NCBI GenBank assembly: GCA_946622415.1
Contig: CAMOPX010000001.1
Span: 62,001 to 126,000 of the forward strand
Direction: 5' to 3'
DNA: 64,000 bases
Source: an uncultured bacterium
Lineage (GTDB): Bacteria > Cyanobacteriota > Vampirovibrionia > Gastranaerophilales > Gastranaerophilaceae
Shown here: positions 61,759 through 64,000 of the stretch, piece by piece
Position numbering within the stretch: position 1 is the first letter of the stretch
Layout: the number at the start of each line of letters is the position of its first letter
Position numbers and translations under genes: made by a program
Notes under the pieces: model-generated
The model's input: only the letters and a program-made list of their open reading frames with translations
Databases searched by the model: none
What the model was told of the DNA's origin: nothing

Positions 61759-64000
61759 ATGACAACTATAACTCCTGAAAGTTCAAAGAAAAGAAAAAGC
61801 ATCGAGTTTATAAATAAAGTTATGAACAAGAAAGCTCTTAATCAGCTTTTATCCCAAGTATATCTTGAATGGGGCGGTGCAAAAACTGCTGAACTTGCAA
61901 ATAACCTTAAAAATTTAGGTTATAAATACGCAACAAAATCAGGTACTACTATTTCAATTAAAGACTTAGAAGTTCCTAAGGAAAAAGGAAAACTCCTTAA
62001 AGAAGCACAAGAAGAAATTGCTCGTTCTACTCGTCGTTACTTAAAAGGTGAAATTACAGAAGTTGAAAGATATACAAAGGTAATCGACACTTGGAGTGAA
62101 ACGACGGCAAAATTAACCGAAAAGGTTGTAGAAGGCTTTAATAAATTAAACCCTGTTTATATGATGGCATTCTCCGGAGCCCGTGGTAACTTATCACAAG
62201 TATCGCAATTGGTTGGTATGCGTGGTTTGATGGCTGATGCACAAGGTCAAATCATCGACTTGCCTATCAAATCAAACTTTAAAGAAGGCTTATCCGTTAC
62301 TGAATACATCATTTCATCATACGGTGCAAGAAAAGGTCTTGTAGATACAGCGTTAAAAACAGCCGATTCAGGTTATTTAACAAGACGTCTTGTTGACGTT
62401 GCTCAAGATGTAATCATCAGAGAAGAAGACTGTCACACGGAAAAATATATCAATTTAACCGCAATTACAGACGGGGAAGATGTTATTGTTCCTTTGGAAG
62501 ACAGATTATTAGGAAGAACCGTTGCACAAGATATAGTTGATAAAGACGGAAATGTGTTGGTTACTAAAAATACTACTGTAGATAGAGACGATCTTGAAAA
62601 AATCAAAACGGTAGGTTTAAAAGAAGTTCGTGTTCGTTCAACTCTGACTTGTGAATTAGAATACGGCATCTGCCAAAAATGTTACGGCTGGTCAATGACT
62701 ACTCAAAGACCTGTTGATATAGGTGAAGCAATCGGTATCATTGCTGCTCAATCAATCGGTGAACCAGGTACACAACTTACAATGAGAACATTCCACACAG
62801 GCGGTGTATTCAAAGGTTCAGGTGTTACACGTCAAGCTAAAACCATTATAGACGGTAAAGTTATGACGGAAGTTAAAACTAAAGAACAAAGAACACGTCA
62901 CGGGGATGTTGTTCAAATCGCAATAAAAGAAGCCGATGTAGAAATCAAAGGTAAATCTGATTCTGATAAAGTCCACGTTCCTATGGGCGCTAAAGTGCTT
63001 GTTAAAAAAGGTGACACTGTTGTTGCAGGACAAGCAATTGCTGAATTTGAACCTGCATCCAAGGGTGACGGCTCTCGTTTAACAGAAAAAGCCTTAAAGG
63101 ATATTACATCAGATATTTCAGGCGAAGTTGTATTTGAAGACTTTGTCGCAGATGAAAGAAAAGACAGACAAGGTAACGTATCAAGAATTGCAAACAAACA
63201 AGGTATTGTTTGGGTACTCGGCGGAGATGTATATGCACTTCCCGCAGGTTCAAAGGTGCTTGTTGAAGATGGTCAAAAAATCAAAAAAGGTCAAAAACTT
63301 GCAGAAACTTTGATTATATCAGAACACGGCGGTGAAGTAAGAGTTAATAATGCTCTTGAAGTTAAAGAAGTTGAATTTGAAGGTAAAAAAATTAAAAAGA
63401 TTGTATCAGGTAAAGAATTAACAATCGTAATCGCTTCAATTCAGGCTTCCAATGCTGTATTTGAGCAAACGAAAAAAGAACAATTATGGACTGTTCCAAA
63501 GACAGGCGAAAAATATATCGTTAAATCTCCGGTTGATACAACCGTTGAAAACGGAATGATTATTGCCGAATTAATTGATGATACTTATAAAGTTGAATCT
63601 TCCGGTGAAATTAGATACAACGGATTGGAAGTTGACGAAAATCAAATCGTTACCACTCCGGGTCAATTAATATTTGTTCCTGAAGAAATTCATCAAATTT
63701 CAAAAGATTCATCACTAAAACTTGTTGAATCAGGAACATATGTAGAGGCAGGCTGCGAAGTTGTAAAAGATATTTACACACACATTGCAGGTATTGTTGA
63801 AATTAAAGAATTTAACGATATTATTCATGAAATTGTTGTTCGTCCCGGTGAACTTCATACTCTTGATTCAATTAATGATTTGAAAGTCGGTGAAAATGAA
63901 GTTATATCTGCAGGCACGGTTGTTGCAGGAAAAATAAAAGCTAAAGTTGATTCAATTGTGACAATTGTTGAAAACGAATCAGATATGATGGAAATTGATG
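61759..64000 (+). CDS. rpoC2: RNA polymerase beta' subunit, C-terminal half (cut by window end)
   Basis: The reading frame opens at ATG 61759 (Shine-Dalgarno GAGG at 61745) and is open to the window end, about 747 codons. It continues beta' after the split: 'GARGNLSQVSQLVGMRGLM' (bridge helix / trigger loop region), 'CELEYGICQKCYG' (second zinc-site Cys) and 'IIAAQSIGEPGTQLTMRTFHTGG'. Many lipoyl/SBHM-like beta repeats follow, as in cyanobacterial RpoC2 with its large insertion. Confidence 0.96.
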   Translation, partial: MTTITPESSKKRKSIEFINKVMNKKALNQLLSQVYLEWGGAKTAELANNLKNLGYKYATKSGTTISIKDLEVPKEKGKLLKEAQEEIARSTRRYLKGEITEVERYTKVIDTWSETTAKLTEKVVEGFNKLNPVYMMAFSGARGNLSQVSQLVGMRGLMADAQGQIIDLPIKSNFKEGLSVTEYIISSYGARKGLVDTALKTADSGYLTRRLVDVAQDVIIREEDCHTEKYINLTAITDGEDVIVPLEDRLLGRTVAQDIVDKDGNVLVTKNTTVDRDDLEKIKTVGLKEVRVRSTLTCELEYGICQKCYGWSMTTQRPVDIGEAIGIIAAQSIGEPGTQLTMRTFHTGGVFKGSGVTRQAKTIIDGKVMTEVKTKEQRTRHGDVVQIAIKEADVEIKGKSDSDKVHVPMGAKVLVKKGDTVVAGQAIAEFEPASKGDGSRLTEKALKDITSDISGEVVFEDFVADERKDRQGNVSRIANKQGIVWVLGGDVYALPAGSKVLVEDGQKIKKGQKLAETLIISEHGGEVRVNNALEVKEVEFEGKKIKKIVSGKELTIVIASIQASNAVFEQTKKEQLWTVPKTGEKYIVKSPVDTTVENGMIIAELIDDTYKVESSGEIRYNGLEVDENQIVTTPGQLIFVPEEIHQISKDSSLKLVESGTYVEAGCEVVKDIYTHIAGIVEIKEFNDIIHEIVVRPGELHTLDSINDLKVGENEVISAGTVVAGKIKAKVDSIVTIVENESDMMEID

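Noticed and set aside
61700-61760. Frameshift or nonsense mutation splitting rpoC
   Set aside because: A clear stop, a 50-bp gap, a new ribosome site and a proper ATG are present, as in cyanobacteria, so it is a natural split.
1-64000. tRNA or rRNA genes
   Set aside because: No cloverleaf with conserved T-arm bases or rRNA-like stretch was seen while reading; a covariance search could still find one.

Overview
The window is A+T-rich bacterial chromosome and most likely belongs to a non-photosynthetic relative of Cyanobacteria (Vampirovibrionia / 'Melainabacteria', probably a gut Gastranaerophilales). The strongest evidence is the RNA polymerase beta' subunit split into rpoC1 and rpoC2 directly after rpoB, the cyanobacterial arrangement. 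A VKOR-thioredoxin fusion and AroH-type chorismate mutase fit, as do a flagellin gene and a flagellar-type sigma factor. Anaerobic-type functions (EtfAB, a BadF-like activator, QueH, HemW) occur and photosynthesis genes do not. The species is inferred, not proven.

Layout. 0-6.3 kb: 5' end of prs (minus), then a five-gene efflux operon (TolC, HlyD, a double ATPase, two ABC-2 permeases). 6.5-11.3 kb: winged-helix regulator, histidine kinase, CheY-like receiver, zinc-ribbon protein, small Cys proteins, dnaB. 11.3-13.1 kb: flagellin with its own promoter, then a gene-free 640 bp holding an array of palindromic repeats. 13.1-17.4 kb (minus): an unknown protein, tpiA, two exported unknowns, miaA and a membrane protein. 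17.5-18.9 kb: two tandem thymidylate-kinase-like genes. 18.9-24.1 kb (minus): TPR protein, MBL-fold hydrolase, phosphoesterase, malQ, sigma factor. 24.2-32.5 kb: BadF-like activator, queH, VKOR-Trx, kinase-like protein, dnaJ, nadD-yqeK, small unknowns, hemW. 32.5-38.1 kb: SIS protein with etfBA, altered alpha/beta hydrolase, YitT, amino-acid binding lipoprotein. 38.1-43.0 kb: an operon of a degenerate membrane pyrophosphatase, a degenerate YjbQ-like protein, an M24 peptidase and a SpoU methyltransferase. 43-55.8 kb (mostly minus): clpC, serS, rluB-like, GT-C glycosyltransferase, RipA-like protein, an M16 peptidase pair, aroH, fmt, def. 56.6-64 kb: rpoB-rpoC1-rpoC2 (cut by the window end).

Three observations stand out. 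(1) At least ten genes lack a Shine-Dalgarno sequence and have a -10 hexamer ending exactly 6 nt before the ATG, the geometry of leaderless mRNA. Two divergent gene pairs share an ultra-compact promoter of this kind, with overlapping -10 boxes and only 20-22 nt between start codons. (2) The 692-aa membrane protein at 38138 follows the membrane pyrophosphatase fold end to end but has lost the acidic catalytic motifs; the next gene looks like a YjbQ family member that also lost its motif. (3) Downstream of flagellin, repeats keep their flanking bases constant while hairpin arms change with compensating substitutions.

All calls come from reading the sequence and its translations; no database search was run.
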